Shown: positions 27,803 through 36,797, counted from the stretch's first letter. The stretch: DNA of 64,000 nucleotides from Bradyrhizobium sp. LHD-71 (GCF_031157255.1 NZ_JAVIFX010000014.1:1-64000), one strand, 5' to 3'. A program made the numbers and translations. Notes: generated from the letters alone by a model not told the origin.

Positions 27803-28048
27803 GCCGAAGATGCTGCGTCGACGGTCTTGATGGCGCGTTCGGGTAACGGCATGGATCTCGCATGCACGTGCGGTCCCGTACCCGAAAAGCGGCTTTGCAC
27901 CCGATCAAATATGGGAGATGCTGATCCGGCGAGCCGGGCGCGGCCACCAATAGCGCGTTGCAACGCGGCGAAGTGGTCGAGGACGTGACAAGAATATCAA
28001 CGGCGCCATAAGCATCGGCAGGCCGACGCCCACGGGAGGACCGCAATC

Positions 28049-29098
28049 GTGCGAACTTTCGTCCCGCAATGGTGCAGGAGACGGATCATCGTCCCTGCCG
28101 CAATCTTGTTCGTAGCCGTGTTCGCATGTGCCGCCCATGCGGCCGAGCCCGTCTACGAGGCGCCGGCCGATCTGCTGGCCGCGGCGAAGAAGGAAGGCAA
28201 GATCGTCCTTTACGCGGCCAACTTTCTCGACACTGAGCAGGCCGTCGCCAAGCGCTTTTCCGAGCGCTTTCCCGGCATCGCGATCGAGATCGTGCGCGCG
28301 CCGACCGGCCAGTTGATCACACGCATCAAGACCGAGGCGGCGGCCAACCGCATGATTGCCGACGTCATCGACATCTCCGACCGTGTACAGGCGCGGGCCA
28401 TGATCGAGTTGTTCGCGCCTTATGCGCCGCCGAACGCAGCCGACTATCCCGAGGTGGCGCGCACGGCCGACCGCCTCTGGCCACGGTCCGGCAACGCCTG
28501 GACGATCACGTACAACTCCGAACTCGTGAAAGACCCGCCGAAGTCGTGGGCCGACCTGGTGAAGCCGGAATTCGGCAAGCTGCGCCTGGGGCAGACCGTG
28601 ATCGCGTCCGGTGGCGCACCTTTCAACCGCGCGATGTTCGAACGCAAAATGTTGGGCGAAGACTACTGGACAAAGCAGGCGGCGCTCAAGCCGCTGCTGT
28701 TTCCGAGCCAGGCCCCGATGGTCGATGCCATGATCCGCGGCGAGATCGCGATTGCGCCGCTGGTGACCAACCTTGCCATTCCACTGGCCGCTCAAGGCGC
28801 GCCGCTCAAATGGTTCTTTGCTCCTGAGGGCGTTCCCGTCACGGTGTTCAGCGCCGGCATTGCCAAGGGCGCGAGCCATCCGAATGCCGCCAGGCTGTTC
28901 CTCGACTGGGCGCTGTCGCGCGAAGGTCAGGCACTGATGGTCGAACTCGGCTCGTTCTCCTCCATGGCGCATGCGCCGATGCCACCCGGCGTCGACGCCA
29001 GGGCCATCAAGCCCTGGTATCCCGACGACGCCGAGATCGAGAAGATATTCAAGTCCTGGACCGACGACTGGAACAAGGCCTACAACTACCGCCAATAA
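28049..29098 (+). CDS. Periplasmic extracellular solute-binding protein (ABC type)
   Basis: A 349-residue binding protein resembling the FbpA/PotD-like type of ABC receptors. The Sec leader has a hydrophobic core (IIVPAAILFVAVFACAAHA) with cleavage near AHAAE. The mature part has the two-lobed pattern KKEGKIVLYAANF, FPGIAIEIVRAPTG, and SHPNAARLFLDWALS typical of this class. The GTG at 28049 follows a GGGAGG box. No permease or ATPase gene adjoins it, so it is another orphan receptor in the catabolic region. Ligand unknown. Confidence 0.88.
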   Translation: MRTFVPQWCRRRIIVPAAILFVAVFACAAHAAEPVYEAPADLLAAAKKEGKIVLYAANFLDTEQAVAKRFSERFPGIAIEIVRAPTGQLITRIKTEAAANRMIADVIDISDRVQARAMIELFAPYAPPNAADYPEVARTADRLWPRSGNAWTITYNSELVKDPPKSWADLVKPEFGKLRLGQTVIASGGAPFNRAMFERKMLGEDYWTKQAALKPLLFPSQAPMVDAMIRGEIAIAPLVTNLAIPLAAQGAPLKWFFAPEGVPVTVFSAGIAKGASHPNAARLFLDWALSREGQALMVELGSFSSMAHAPMPPGVDARAIKPWYPDDAEIEKIFKSWTDDWNKAYNYRQ

Positions 29099-29220
29099 CG
29101 CCGGCGTCGTAGCGCCTCTGACTCTCCTCATCGACTCCGTCGCAATGCTGCCGTGCGCGATCGCCGGCATCAACGGGAAGACGGCTGCTCTATCATTTGC
29201 CCGCAACCGAGGAGGCGCCC

Positions 29221-30399
29221 ATGCTCACCGTCACACGCGATATGGTTCTGCCCACCACCATCACCGGATCCTACCCGCGGCCGCTTTGGTTCGACCGCAG
29301 CCTGGAGGGCCGAGCGTTCAAGTCTGCGCTCGGCGATTCCCTCTTTCGCGAACAGTACCTTGATGCGGTCGCCAGCATCATCGCCGAGCAGACAGCAGCA
29401 GGGCTCGATATCGTAACAGACGGCGACAGCCGTTTTGATCTCACCGTGGGCGGCAAGTCCTGGTTTTTCTATCCAATCGAACGTCTCGGCGGCGTCTGCG
29501 GTCACCGCGACACCTCGCGGGGGTGGATGTCGAGACACGGGCTGCGCCCAGGCAAAATTTTGTGGGAGGTGCAGGAGGCCTACCAGCCCGGTGTCGTGTG
29601 TGAAAAGCTCACGCGTGGTCCGCTCGAATACGCCGCGCTTTGGCAAGTCGCGCAACGCATGACTGACCGGCCGGTGAAGTTCGGCACCATCTGCGCTCCC
29701 GCCATCGCCGGGATGCTGTGGAACGAGTTCTATGCTGACGACAAGGCGATGATCCTCGACCTCTGCGATATCATGAACGCTGAGCTCCGCGATGTGGCCG
29801 CCGCCGGCTGTCCATTGATTCAGGTGGAAGAACCGCCGCATCATATGCGCGCTCAACAAGCGGAGTGCACGGACGCCGATCTGGAGTTCCTCACCGAGGC
29901 ATTCAATCGCCAGCTCGTCGGCGTCAATGCCGAAATCTGGGTGCATACCTGCTGGGGCAATCCGAACCAGCAGCGCGTCCATTGGAAGGTGCCGAGCTAC
30001 GAGCGCGCCCTGCCGCATCTGTTGCAGCTCAACTGCGATGTGCTGACGATCGAATGCGCGAGTTCAGACGGGCAGGACCTGCATCTCTTCAAGCACATCA
30101 AGACCGACAAGAAGATCGCCATCGGTGTGGTCAACCATTGCGACACGGTGGTCGAACCGGCCGAGCACGTCGCGGCGCTGATCCGCAAGGCGCTCGAATA
30201 CATCCCCAAGGAACAGCTCGTCATCAGCACCGATTGCGGCTTTGGCCGCGAGGGCCTGTCGCGGCGGATCGCATTCTACAAATGCGTCGCGCTGGTTGAG
30301 GGCACGAACATCGTTCGCCGGGAGCTCGGCTTGCCGCAAGCGCATGTGCGCGCCGCCGACCCGAAGCTGTGGTTCGCGGGCCGGGAGCTCGCGCAGTGA
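29221..30399 (+). CDS. MetE C-terminal-like (cobalamin-independent methionine synthase II family) protein
   Basis: A 392-residue single-domain protein of the UROD/MetE superfamily. The N-terminal TTITGSYPRPLWF is typical of the stand-alone MetE-C group. Candidate zinc ligands are His and Cys in IWVHTCWGN and Cys in STDCGFGREG. Such proteins act as methyl- or alkyl-transferases to thiols; epoxyalkane:coenzyme M transferase is a known relative. The start at ATG 29221 follows an excellent GAGGAGG box. Full methionine synthases have an extra N-terminal domain, so this is probably a catabolic transferase. Confidence 0.85.
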   Translation: MLTVTRDMVLPTTITGSYPRPLWFDRSLEGRAFKSALGDSLFREQYLDAVASIIAEQTAAGLDIVTDGDSRFDLTVGGKSWFFYPIERLGGVCGHRDTSRGWMSRHGLRPGKILWEVQEAYQPGVVCEKLTRGPLEYAALWQVAQRMTDRPVKFGTICAPAIAGMLWNEFYADDKAMILDLCDIMNAELRDVAAAGCPLIQVEEPPHHMRAQQAECTDADLEFLTEAFNRQLVGVNAEIWVHTCWGNPNQQRVHWKVPSYERALPHLLQLNCDVLTIECASSDGQDLHLFKHIKTDKKIAIGVVNHCDTVVEPAEHVAALIRKALEYIPKEQLVISTDCGFGREGLSRRIAFYKCVALVEGTNIVRRELGLPQAHVRAADPKLWFAGRELAQ

Positions 30400-30494
30400 A
30401 GTCCGCAGTTGGTGCACGAGGATATTGCCACTGACGTGTTCGACGATTGCTACTGCAGGCAGCGCTGTCGACGCCGGGTGTCGCTTCGCTGCGA

Positions 30495-31313
30495 TCAGTT
30501 GCGCGCCGGCCCGCGGGGAAGCCGGATCTCGTCCGGCGGCAGGTGGTCGTAGGGATTGCGGAAGCGCTCCGGCTCAAGCTGGATGACGCCCTCGATTCGC
30601 CTGGCCGCCGCGACGACGGTGGCGAGGACTTTCGGCCGGTTCGACTTCACGGCGAGCGATCCGCCCTGGACGGCGATCGACGCCAGCGCCTCGCCTTCGA
30701 TACTGCGGATCGGCACGGCAAGCTGGCCGCCCGCTTCGGCATCGGACAGCGACAGGGCGTAACCCTGGGCACGGATTTCGGCGAGCCTCCTGCGGATCGC
30801 CGCCGGCTTGCCAAGCTTGTGCTTCTGGACCCAGGCGAGGTAACGCTCGAGCCTAGCCTTGGGCAGGAACGCGAGCAGGGCCAGGCCCGAAGCGCTGTTG
30901 TGAAGCTCGACGCTGCTGCCGACGGGTGCGCGATCGGCGACCTCATTGAGGCCGAGCACCGTCGCGACCGTCAGCGCGTACCAGCCGAGCGGGACGCACA
31001 GGGTGGTCGTTTCCTGACTGGCCCCGGCGACATAGCGCAGATAGTGCAGCGATACGCCACGGACCGCGAACCGCGCCAGCAGCGCCTTGGTCAGCTGCTT
31101 GGTTGCGCTCGCAAGCACATAGCGTGACCACATCGGATGCTGCGCGATGTATCCGCTTTGCTCGAGCGTGTGGATGCCGCGGTGCGTCGTCGTGATCGGC
31201 AGTTTCAGCCGGTTGGCGATCTCGATCGCGCTCGGCGGCTCGGGCGCCGTCGCCACGAGCTCGAGAATGTCGAAGATCCAGTGTGACGACTCGTTACGGG
31301 TTGCTGCAGCCAT
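30495..31313 (-). CDS. IclR-family transcriptional regulator
   Basis: A 272-residue IclR regulator. The winged helix is near residues 10-70 (FDILELVA, then LPITTTHRGIHTLEQSGYI) and the effector domain follows (SSVELHNSASGLALLAFLP). The start at ATG 31313 (MAAATRNES) is better placed than the upstream one at 31340. It is convergent with the MetE-like gene and divergent from the TetR gene by 97 bases. It may control the hydrolase/monooxygenase/MetE-like set or the TetR-side genes. Confidence 0.88.
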   Translation of the reverse strand: MAAATRNESSHWIFDILELVATAPEPPSAIEIANRLKLPITTTHRGIHTLEQSGYIAQHPMWSRYVLASATKQLTKALLARFAVRGVSLHYLRYVAGASQETTTLCVPLGWYALTVATVLGLNEVADRAPVGSSVELHNSASGLALLAFLPKARLERYLAWVQKHKLGKPAAIRRRLAEIRAQGYALSLSDAEAGGQLAVPIRSIEGEALASIAVQGGSLAVKSNRPKVLATVVAAARRIEGVIQLEPERFRNPYDHLPPDEIRLPRGPARN

Positions 31314-31410
31314 CTTGATAACGCCCGGGCTGTGGAGCATGTTGAGCTGGTGACGCCATAGCCGCTAACACTGGTATATTGCGTATCGTCATTATAGCAA
31401 CGGTGAACAC

Positions 31411-32109
31411 GTGAGCGCGGCGCGGAAGCAGAGGGTTGTCCAAGCCAAGGCAAAGCCCACCGACGACGCCGAGATTGCGGTCCGTCAGAGAATGATCGAT
31501 TCGGCGGTTGCCTTGTTCTCGGACAAAGGCGTGGACAACGTATCGGTGCGGGAATTGACAAGCCACGCTCAAGTGAACGTCGCGGCGATCAACTACCACT
31601 TCGGCAGCAAGGAGCAGCTTGCAGAGCTCGTGTTCGAGCAACTGACGGCGCGCATCAGCAAGAGCCGGGCAGACGAGTTGGAGCGTGTGCTGGCCGCTGC
31701 CAAGGCGCGAGCATCCCGCCCCGAACTGGAAAGTATCGTGCGGGCATTCATCAGGCCGTATGTCGACCTGTCGATGCGAACGGAGGGCGCGCTCCTGGCG
31801 CAGTTCATCCTGCAGCATCGCCTTCGACCCAGCGCGATGACGGCGCGCCTCATCGGGAAGTATTTTGATCCGTTGGCCCGCGCGTTCATCGACGCCATGG
31901 CCCAAGCTTGCCCAGCTGTTCCGCGCACGGAATTCTACTGGCGCTATACGTTCATGGTCAGCACTGTCGTCCTGACCGTCAGCGACACGACGAGAATAAA
32001 TCGGCTGGTTCGCCTTTCTGACGGAAAAGCAGATCCCTCCGACACAACCGCTCTGGAAGGAGCGCTGACGCGATTTCTGCTGGGCGCGCTCAGCGCGCCG
32101 AAGGCTTAA
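31411..32109 (+). CDS. TetR/AcrR-family transcriptional regulator
   Basis: A 232-residue TetR regulator. The N-terminal helix-turn-helix covers about residues 25-70 (IDSAVALFSDKGVDNVSVREL, then VNVAAINYHFGSKEQL). The C-terminal ligand domain has the FIRPYVDLSMR / AQFILQHRL pattern. The GTG at 31411 is the chosen start. It is divergent from the IclR gene and convergent with the amidohydrolase gene at 32156. Targets are not evident. Confidence 0.88.
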   Translation: MSAARKQRVVQAKAKPTDDAEIAVRQRMIDSAVALFSDKGVDNVSVRELTSHAQVNVAAINYHFGSKEQLAELVFEQLTARISKSRADELERVLAAAKARASRPELESIVRAFIRPYVDLSMRTEGALLAQFILQHRLRPSAMTARLIGKYFDPLARAFIDAMAQACPAVPRTEFYWRYTFMVSTVVLTVSDTTRINRLVRLSDGKADPSDTTALEGALTRFLLGALSAPKA

Positions 32110-32155
32110 GCTGATTGAAGCGCTGCGTTCGGACTGCCCCGTCCGGAACCTGACC

Positions 32156-33238
32156 CTAAGCCAAACGGCGCCCGGTCAATCGCTCCGCGTTGCTGTGGCA
32201 GATCTGTTGGACCTCCGCAGTCGTCAAGCCCGGGACCTCGGCGAGAAATCCGTGGATGTCGTACATGCCCATGTCATACGGATAGTCCGATCCAACAACG
32301 ATCTGGCTCAAGCCGACGACGTCGATGAGATGACGTAACCCGAGCGGCTCGTAGACGATAGAATCGAACCACATGCGCTTCAGATAGGCGAGGGGTCGTT
32401 CGCTCGTCGTTCGAGCGTCCGGCCGTACGCACCACGCATGCTGAGAGCGACCAACATAGCTCGGCAGGTAGCCGCCACCATGAGCAGCCAGTATTCGCAG
32501 GCCTTGGTGACGGTCCAGCACGCCGGCGAAGATAAGCCTTGAGAGCGCGATGGTCGTTTCCAGCGGCTGACCAACGACGTTGGTGAGGTATTGTGAATCA
32601 AGTCGTGGCCACACAGAGCTTCCCAGAGGGTGGATGAACACGACGCATTCGAGCTCGCTCGCCGCGGCCCAGAATTCCTCAAAAGCGGGATCGGCGAGCT
32701 CCAGGCCCTGCACCGCCGATGAGACCTCGACACCCAGCAGGCCATGATCCCGTACGGCTCGCCGGAGCTGCGCCACGGCCAGTTTTGGGTGTTGCAGTGC
32801 GACGTTTCCGAGAGCCAGAAAGCGTCCCGGATGCTGCCGACATAGCTGACCAAGATTGCAGTTCTGGCGCTCGACGATGTCTTCTGCAAGCGGAGGTTCT
32901 GCCCAATAATAGTATTGGGTCGGGGCGGGACTGAGGACCTGCATGGCTACGCCCATCTCATCCATATCGGCCAGTCGTCGCTCCACGCGCGTGAGCGGTT
33001 CGGCAACGCGAGGCGCCAGGACTTTTGCGTTATATGCAGCGGATTCTGCACCGAGCGTCTGGGCGGCTTCATTCCTTTCCCGGGCCCGGCCCGGATGGTC
33101 TGCGAGCAGTTGCTCGACGGTCAGGTCTAGGACGTGTGCGTGAAGATCGACGGTGAACGTCTTGACGTGCGCTGCGGTCGGCGGCGCAGACGAGCGTTTG
33201 GACCCGCAACCGCAACTGCAGAAATCGATGAGCGGCAT
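32156..33238 (-). CDS. Amidohydrolase (ACMSD-like metal-dependent hydrolase/decarboxylase)
   Basis: A 360-residue amidohydrolase-2 family protein. Metal ligands His33 and His35 lie in DLHAHV, followed by a later His in IHPLGSS, AHGGGYLPSY, and Asp in GSDYPYDMG. These are typical of the 2-amino-3-carboxymuconate semialdehyde decarboxylase group, which removes carboxylates from aromatic-pathway intermediates. The N-terminus before the first metal site is Cys-rich (DFCSCGCGS), which is unusual; the ATG at 33238 has AAGG eight bases upstream, supporting it. It lies 14 bases behind a Bug receptor gene, so transport and breakdown of one carboxylate may be linked. Confidence 0.87.
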   Translation of the reverse strand: MPLIDFCSCGCGSKRSSAPPTAAHVKTFTVDLHAHVLDLTVEQLLADHPGRARERNEAAQTLGAESAAYNAKVLAPRVAEPLTRVERRLADMDEMGVAMQVLSPAPTQYYYWAEPPLAEDIVERQNCNLGQLCRQHPGRFLALGNVALQHPKLAVAQLRRAVRDHGLLGVEVSSAVQGLELADPAFEEFWAAASELECVVFIHPLGSSVWPRLDSQYLTNVVGQPLETTIALSRLIFAGVLDRHQGLRILAAHGGGYLPSYVGRSQHAWCVRPDARTTSERPLAYLKRMWFDSIVYEPLGLRHLIDVVGLSQIVVGSDYPYDMGMYDIHGFLAEVPGLTTAEVQQICHSNAERLTGRRLA

Positions 33239-33252
33239 GGCCGGACCTTCGT

Positions 33253-34236
33253 TCAGTTACCAAGATTGAGATTCTTGACCCTTACCAACGTCGCCCACAT
33301 CTCGGCCTCATCTTTCAGTCGCTTGATGATGGCATCGGGGGCGATGATTAGCGGATCGTATCCCATATCCTGGAGTTTTTCCCGCACCTCCGGTCGCTCG
33401 GCTGCCTTCTGCATCTCCGCCTGCAGTCTCCTGAGCACCGGCGCGGGCGTGCCCGCGCGCGCCCAGATGCTATGCCACCCAAAGATCGCAGTGCCACCTG
33501 TGATCTCCGGCAATGTAGGGACGTCCGGCAGCGACCGGTGGCGCTTCGATCCCGTATAGGCGATTGCTTTGATATGCTTTGACTGGATGAGAGGGAGCGC
33601 AGTGCCGACAGGCTCGGCGAGCATCGCGATCTGGCCTCCGATCAGGTCCTGCAGCACGCCGGTCCTGTATGGGACGTGGATCAGGTCCAGGCCATGACCC
33701 TGAGCGATCTGCTCAATGGCAAGATGCGGCAGGCTGCCGGCGCCATAGGATCCATAGCTTATCGCTCCCGGGCGCGACCGCACTTGTGCAATGAGCTCAC
33801 TCATGTTGGTCGCGGGAAATGCGTTGTTGGCGACGACCACGAGTCCCTGTTCAATGGTGGTGCCGACCGGCTCGAACGCGTCGAGGGGCTTTCTCACAAA
33901 AGACGGGCTTGCTTCCTCCTTGCCGTAGATCAGGGGATTGACCGTGAACACGTTGTTCACGGCGTAGAAGAGCGTGTAACCATCCGCAGGTGCCTGAACG
34001 ACCGCAGTCATGGCGATGATCGAACCGACGCCAGTCTTGTTTTCCACGACGACCGGAACGGAAAGCGAAGTGCTGAGCGCCGATGCAAACATGCGCCCGA
34101 TCAGATCGGGCGGTGTCCCCGGAGCACCCGAAAGAACCAGCTTGATCGGTCTCGAAGGCCAGGAGGCGGGCTGAGCGTGAGCCGGAAGGCACAGAAGGCT
34201 CAGGCAAAGAACGATCATGGAAACGTACGGTGCCAT
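33253..34236 (-). CDS. Tripartite tricarboxylate transporter receptor (Bug family)
   Basis: A 327-residue Bug receptor with a Sec signal peptide (VSMIVLCLSLLCLPAHAQ). Motifs are KLVLSGAPGTPPD, VENKTGVGS and ADGYT. The ATG at 34236 is the chosen start; the in-frame extension to 34593 is not signal-like and passes through the upstream regulatory region. It forms an operon with the ACMSD-like amidohydrolase. Another Bug gene (34520) is divergent from it, with a 283-bp shared region. Confidence 0.92.
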   Translation of the reverse strand: MAPYVSMIVLCLSLLCLPAHAQPASWPSRPIKLVLSGAPGTPPDLIGRMFASALSTSLSVPVVVENKTGVGSIIAMTAVVQAPADGYTLFYAVNNVFTVNPLIYGKEEASPSFVRKPLDAFEPVGTTIEQGLVVVANNAFPATNMSELIAQVRSRPGAISYGSYGAGSLPHLAIEQIAQGHGLDLIHVPYRTGVLQDLIGGQIAMLAEPVGTALPLIQSKHIKAIAYTGSKRHRSLPDVPTLPEITGGTAIFGWHSIWARAGTPAPVLRRLQAEMQKAAERPEVREKLQDMGYDPLIIAPDAIIKRLKDEAEMWATLVRVKNLNLGN

Positions 34237-34260
34237 ACTCTGTCGCCTAAAACGTATGAT

Positions 34261-34276
34261 TAAAACAGTTGTTTTA
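34261..34276. promoter_or_regulatory. 16-bp palindrome in the divergent promoter region
   Basis: TAAAACA-GT-TGTTTTA is a perfect 7-bp inverted repeat 25 bases upstream of the Bug start at 34236. It is AT-rich against the local GC-rich background. It is a candidate operator for a dimeric regulator such as an IclR, GntR or TetR protein. Confidence 0.45.
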
Positions 34277-34450
34277 ATTCTCCTACCTGACTTGTCACGG
34301 TCGATCAAGCGTTGCTCGCGTCGGAAGTGCGAACCCGGCGACGACGATGGGGCAGGCGCCATGGCGATCGGTTTGGATGCGCGCACATCCCGAAATGCTT
34401 GCCGATGGCCCGCATTGACAACGCGCTCGCGTGTTTGATTAAATGAAATC

Positions 34451-34475
34451 AAGAACCAAAATATAGAAAGTTGGC
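34451..34475 (+). promoter_or_regulatory. Conserved 25-bp upstream motif, copy 2
   Basis: The sequence is AAGAACCAA then AATATAGAAAGTTGGC, 44 bases before the Bug start at 34520. It matches 25684-25708 at 22 of 25 positions. The gene spacing differs between the two copies, which fits a protein-binding site more than a fixed leader. Confidence 0.5.
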
Positions 34476-34519
34476 CGACCGGTTCCGGTAGGTCGGGGAT
34501 CGCGGACGCGAGGTGGAGC

Positions 34520-35509
34520 ATGCTGAGTTGGCGCCAGCTGACCCATGTCTTGGTGCTTGGCTTCTTGGTGCTTGGTTTGGCCGTGGTCTCCATGGCTTCC
34601 GCCGCGTGGGCCGATCAATATCCGTCCAGGCAGGTCACGATCGTCGTGCCGTATCCGGCGGGTGTGCCGTTTGACCTCTTGGCGCGCGCACTTGCCGAGC
34701 GCATACGTCCGAAACTGGGCGCACCGGTCATCGTCGAGAATCGTCCAGGAGGGAACGGGATCGTTGCGACGCAAAGCGCGCTTCAAGCCAAGGCGGACGG
34801 ACACACCCTTTTGCTGGGCTCCTCGGCGTTCACGTCCATCCCGTTGCTGATGGACAAGCCGGGCTATGCGACGACAGATTTCGTGGCGGTCGCGCCGCTG
34901 GGCATGGCGTCGTACATGCTGTTCGTCGGTGGCAACGTTCCCGCAGGCGATATTCCCTCGCTCATTTCGTACATGAAGGCGAATGCCGGCAAGATCAATA
35001 TGGGTGTTCTGGCTGCGGGCGGGACCGTGCAGCTCCTCGCCAGGCGGTTTGCCGCCGTTGCCGGCGTCGAACTGACGGAAATTCGCTATCGGGGATCCAC
35101 GGACATGGCCGCAGCGATGGTGACGGGCGACATCCAGATGATGTTTTCCGCCTACAATTCGGCGAGGCCGTTCCTGGAGAGCGGCAAGATCAAGGCTGTC
35201 GCGGTCGGTACGGACGATCGTTCGAGCCTTCTGCCAGATCTGCCGACGTTCAAGGAGAAGGGATTTCCGACGGTGACCGGCTCGGGCTGGCTGGCCCTGT
35301 ATGTCAGGGCGGAGACGCCGCCTGAGATCGTGTCGAAGATCAAGAGCGCTGTCGCCGAAGTGATCAAGGATCCTGCGTATCGCGAGGCGTTGCGAGCAGG
35401 CGGCATGGATCCCTGGCCGATGCCGCTCGAGAACCTGCAAGCCTATATCGATGAAGACACCAGGGCCTGGGATCGCGACATCAAGGAGCTCAAGCTGAAG
35501 CTCCAGTAG
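34520..35509 (+). CDS. Tripartite tricarboxylate transporter receptor (Bug family)
   Basis: A 329-residue Bug receptor with a Sec leader (HVLVLGFLVLGLAVVSMASA, cleavage near AWA). Motifs are TIVVPYPAGVPFD, VENRPGGNG, and a KADGHT variant of the usual D-G-Y-T. The ATG at 34520 follows a GAGGTGGAG box. It is divergent from the Bug-amidohydrolase operon and convergent with an IclR gene. It carries the shared 25-bp motif upstream. Confidence 0.92.
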   Translation: MLSWRQLTHVLVLGFLVLGLAVVSMASAAWADQYPSRQVTIVVPYPAGVPFDLLARALAERIRPKLGAPVIVENRPGGNGIVATQSALQAKADGHTLLLGSSAFTSIPLLMDKPGYATTDFVAVAPLGMASYMLFVGGNVPAGDIPSLISYMKANAGKINMGVLAAGGTVQLLARRFAAVAGVELTEIRYRGSTDMAAAMVTGDIQMMFSAYNSARPFLESGKIKAVAVGTDDRSSLLPDLPTFKEKGFPTVTGSGWLALYVRAETPPEIVSKIKSAVAEVIKDPAYREALRAGGMDPWPMPLENLQAYIDEDTRAWDRDIKELKLKLQ

Positions 35510-35534
35510 GCCGCTTGCCGCGGCCAGCATCTCG

Positions 35535-36401
35535 CTAGACCGTCTGTTGCGAGATGAAGATGGGGCTTGCGTCGAGCAGCGACGCCTCCCGATTGAGTTC
35601 TGCCATCACGTCGGCAAGCTGCGGGATCAGCGCATACATCTTGTCTTTGGTGAAGCGTTCCTTCGGCCCGCCGATGGTGATGGCGCCGTGCGGTCGGCCG
35701 AACTCGTCGAGCACCGGGAATGACACGAAGTTCGATCCGACAACGCGGTCCTCATAGCCGATGGCATATCCCTTGCGGCGAACCAGCCGCACTTCTGCGC
35801 GCAGCTTGTCCGGATCGGTGATGGTCGTCGGCGTGATCCGCCTGAGCGGCGTCGCAAGGCGGATGTATTCCTCGATCTCGTCGTCATGCAGGAACGACAG
35901 GATTGCGCGCGAGCCGGGGCTCGCATGCAGCGGGACTGGCACCCAGTTGACGCGAAGGAAGCGTCTGCCCGTTTGGTCGACGCCATCGATGGTCACGAGG
36001 TTGGATCCCATCGGCACCGAGAACACGACGCTCTCGCCGCTGATCTCCTGCAGGATGTGCATGTACTTCACGCACAGCGCCCGGATGTCGGTCTCCTCGC
36101 TGCCCGCGTCCATGAACATGAGGACACGGTAGCCGAGCTCGTACCGCTTGCCGGTGGCGTCGCGAACGACGAAGCCTTCGTCGAGCAACGTGCCGAGCGC
36201 CCGGAACGCCATGTTCTTGGTGATGCCGAGCTTTGCCGCGAACTCGCTGACGCCGAACGACTGCTGCTCGCTGGTGAACGAGTAGAGCGCTTTCAGGATC
36301 AGCACCGAGGACTTGTTGACGGGCGGCCCGGAGGCGGCAGCGCGAGGTTTCGCCTTTCGGGCCGGGCCTGCGCGCCTGGACTGGGCTTTCTTCGTGCTCA
36401 T
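35535..36401 (-). CDS. IclR-family transcriptional regulator
   Basis: A 288-residue IclR regulator with a basic N-terminal tail of about 28 residues. A winged helix (LILKALYSFTSEQQSFGVSE, then ITKNMAFRALGTLLDEGFV) and the IclR effector domain follow (ASPGSRAILSFLHDDEIEEY). The ATG at 36401 is the chosen start, because upstream sequence consists of repeats. It is convergent with the Bug gene at 34520 and is a natural candidate regulator for that gene or for the shared 25-bp motif. Confidence 0.9.
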   Translation of the reverse strand: MSTKKAQSRRAGPARKAKPRAAASGPPVNKSSVLILKALYSFTSEQQSFGVSEFAAKLGITKNMAFRALGTLLDEGFVVRDATGKRYELGYRVLMFMDAGSEETDIRALCVKYMHILQEISGESVVFSVPMGSNLVTIDGVDQTGRRFLRVNWVPVPLHASPGSRAILSFLHDDEIEEYIRLATPLRRITPTTITDPDKLRAEVRLVRRKGYAIGYEDRVVGSNFVSFPVLDEFGRPHGAITIGGPKERFTKDKMYALIPQLADVMAELNREASLLDASPIFISQQTV

Positions 36402-36797
36402 GCGAACGGTGACACGGCCGATGCGAACAAGGAGGTCGCAACGAACTCTGAGCGCTCCCTCTCCCTGGTCGAAGTCGGATGTTTCCGACTTCGACCACTT
36501 GATAGTGCCGAACTCGGGTAAACCCGAGTTCGGGTGGGGAGAGGGGCGGGGTGAGGGGCAGTGAATCCGTCGTGTCGCACAGCTGATCGTCGAGAGTGCT
36601 TTCTTTTGCGGCGTGTCGAGTCCGGGCCTTCGCACCACAGCGGCCCGAACCCCCTCACCCTAACCCTCTCCCCGACGGGGAGAGGGGACGCCGCCGAATG
36701 CATGGCTCGCCTCATCTGCGATGGACTTGGATGCAACGAGTGCTCGAAGCCTGGATTCCATAGCAGCGATGACAACCGGCATGCAAATCGAAGCTGC
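36402..36797. other. 396-bp gene-free stretch with hairpin repeats
   Basis: This stretch between the IclR start and the Ku stop holds a cluster of strong hairpins. One is an 11-bp stem (GTCGAAGTCGG / CCGACTTCGAC, 36468-36495). Another is a 10-bp stem (GAACTCGGGT / ACCCGAGTTC, 36510-36531). A pair of inverted GGGGAGAGGG-type blocks lies at about 36536-36558 and 36651-36687, the second containing its own palindrome. I see no protein gene here. It looks like nested extragenic repeats. Confidence 0.7.

Noticed and set aside
27905-29206. 433-residue minus-strand frame
   Set aside because: It is antisense to the ABC-type binding-protein gene, which has a signal peptide and family motifs. The composition is shadow-like.
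34439-35530. 363-residue minus-strand frame
   Set aside because: It is antisense to the Bug gene at 34520-35509.
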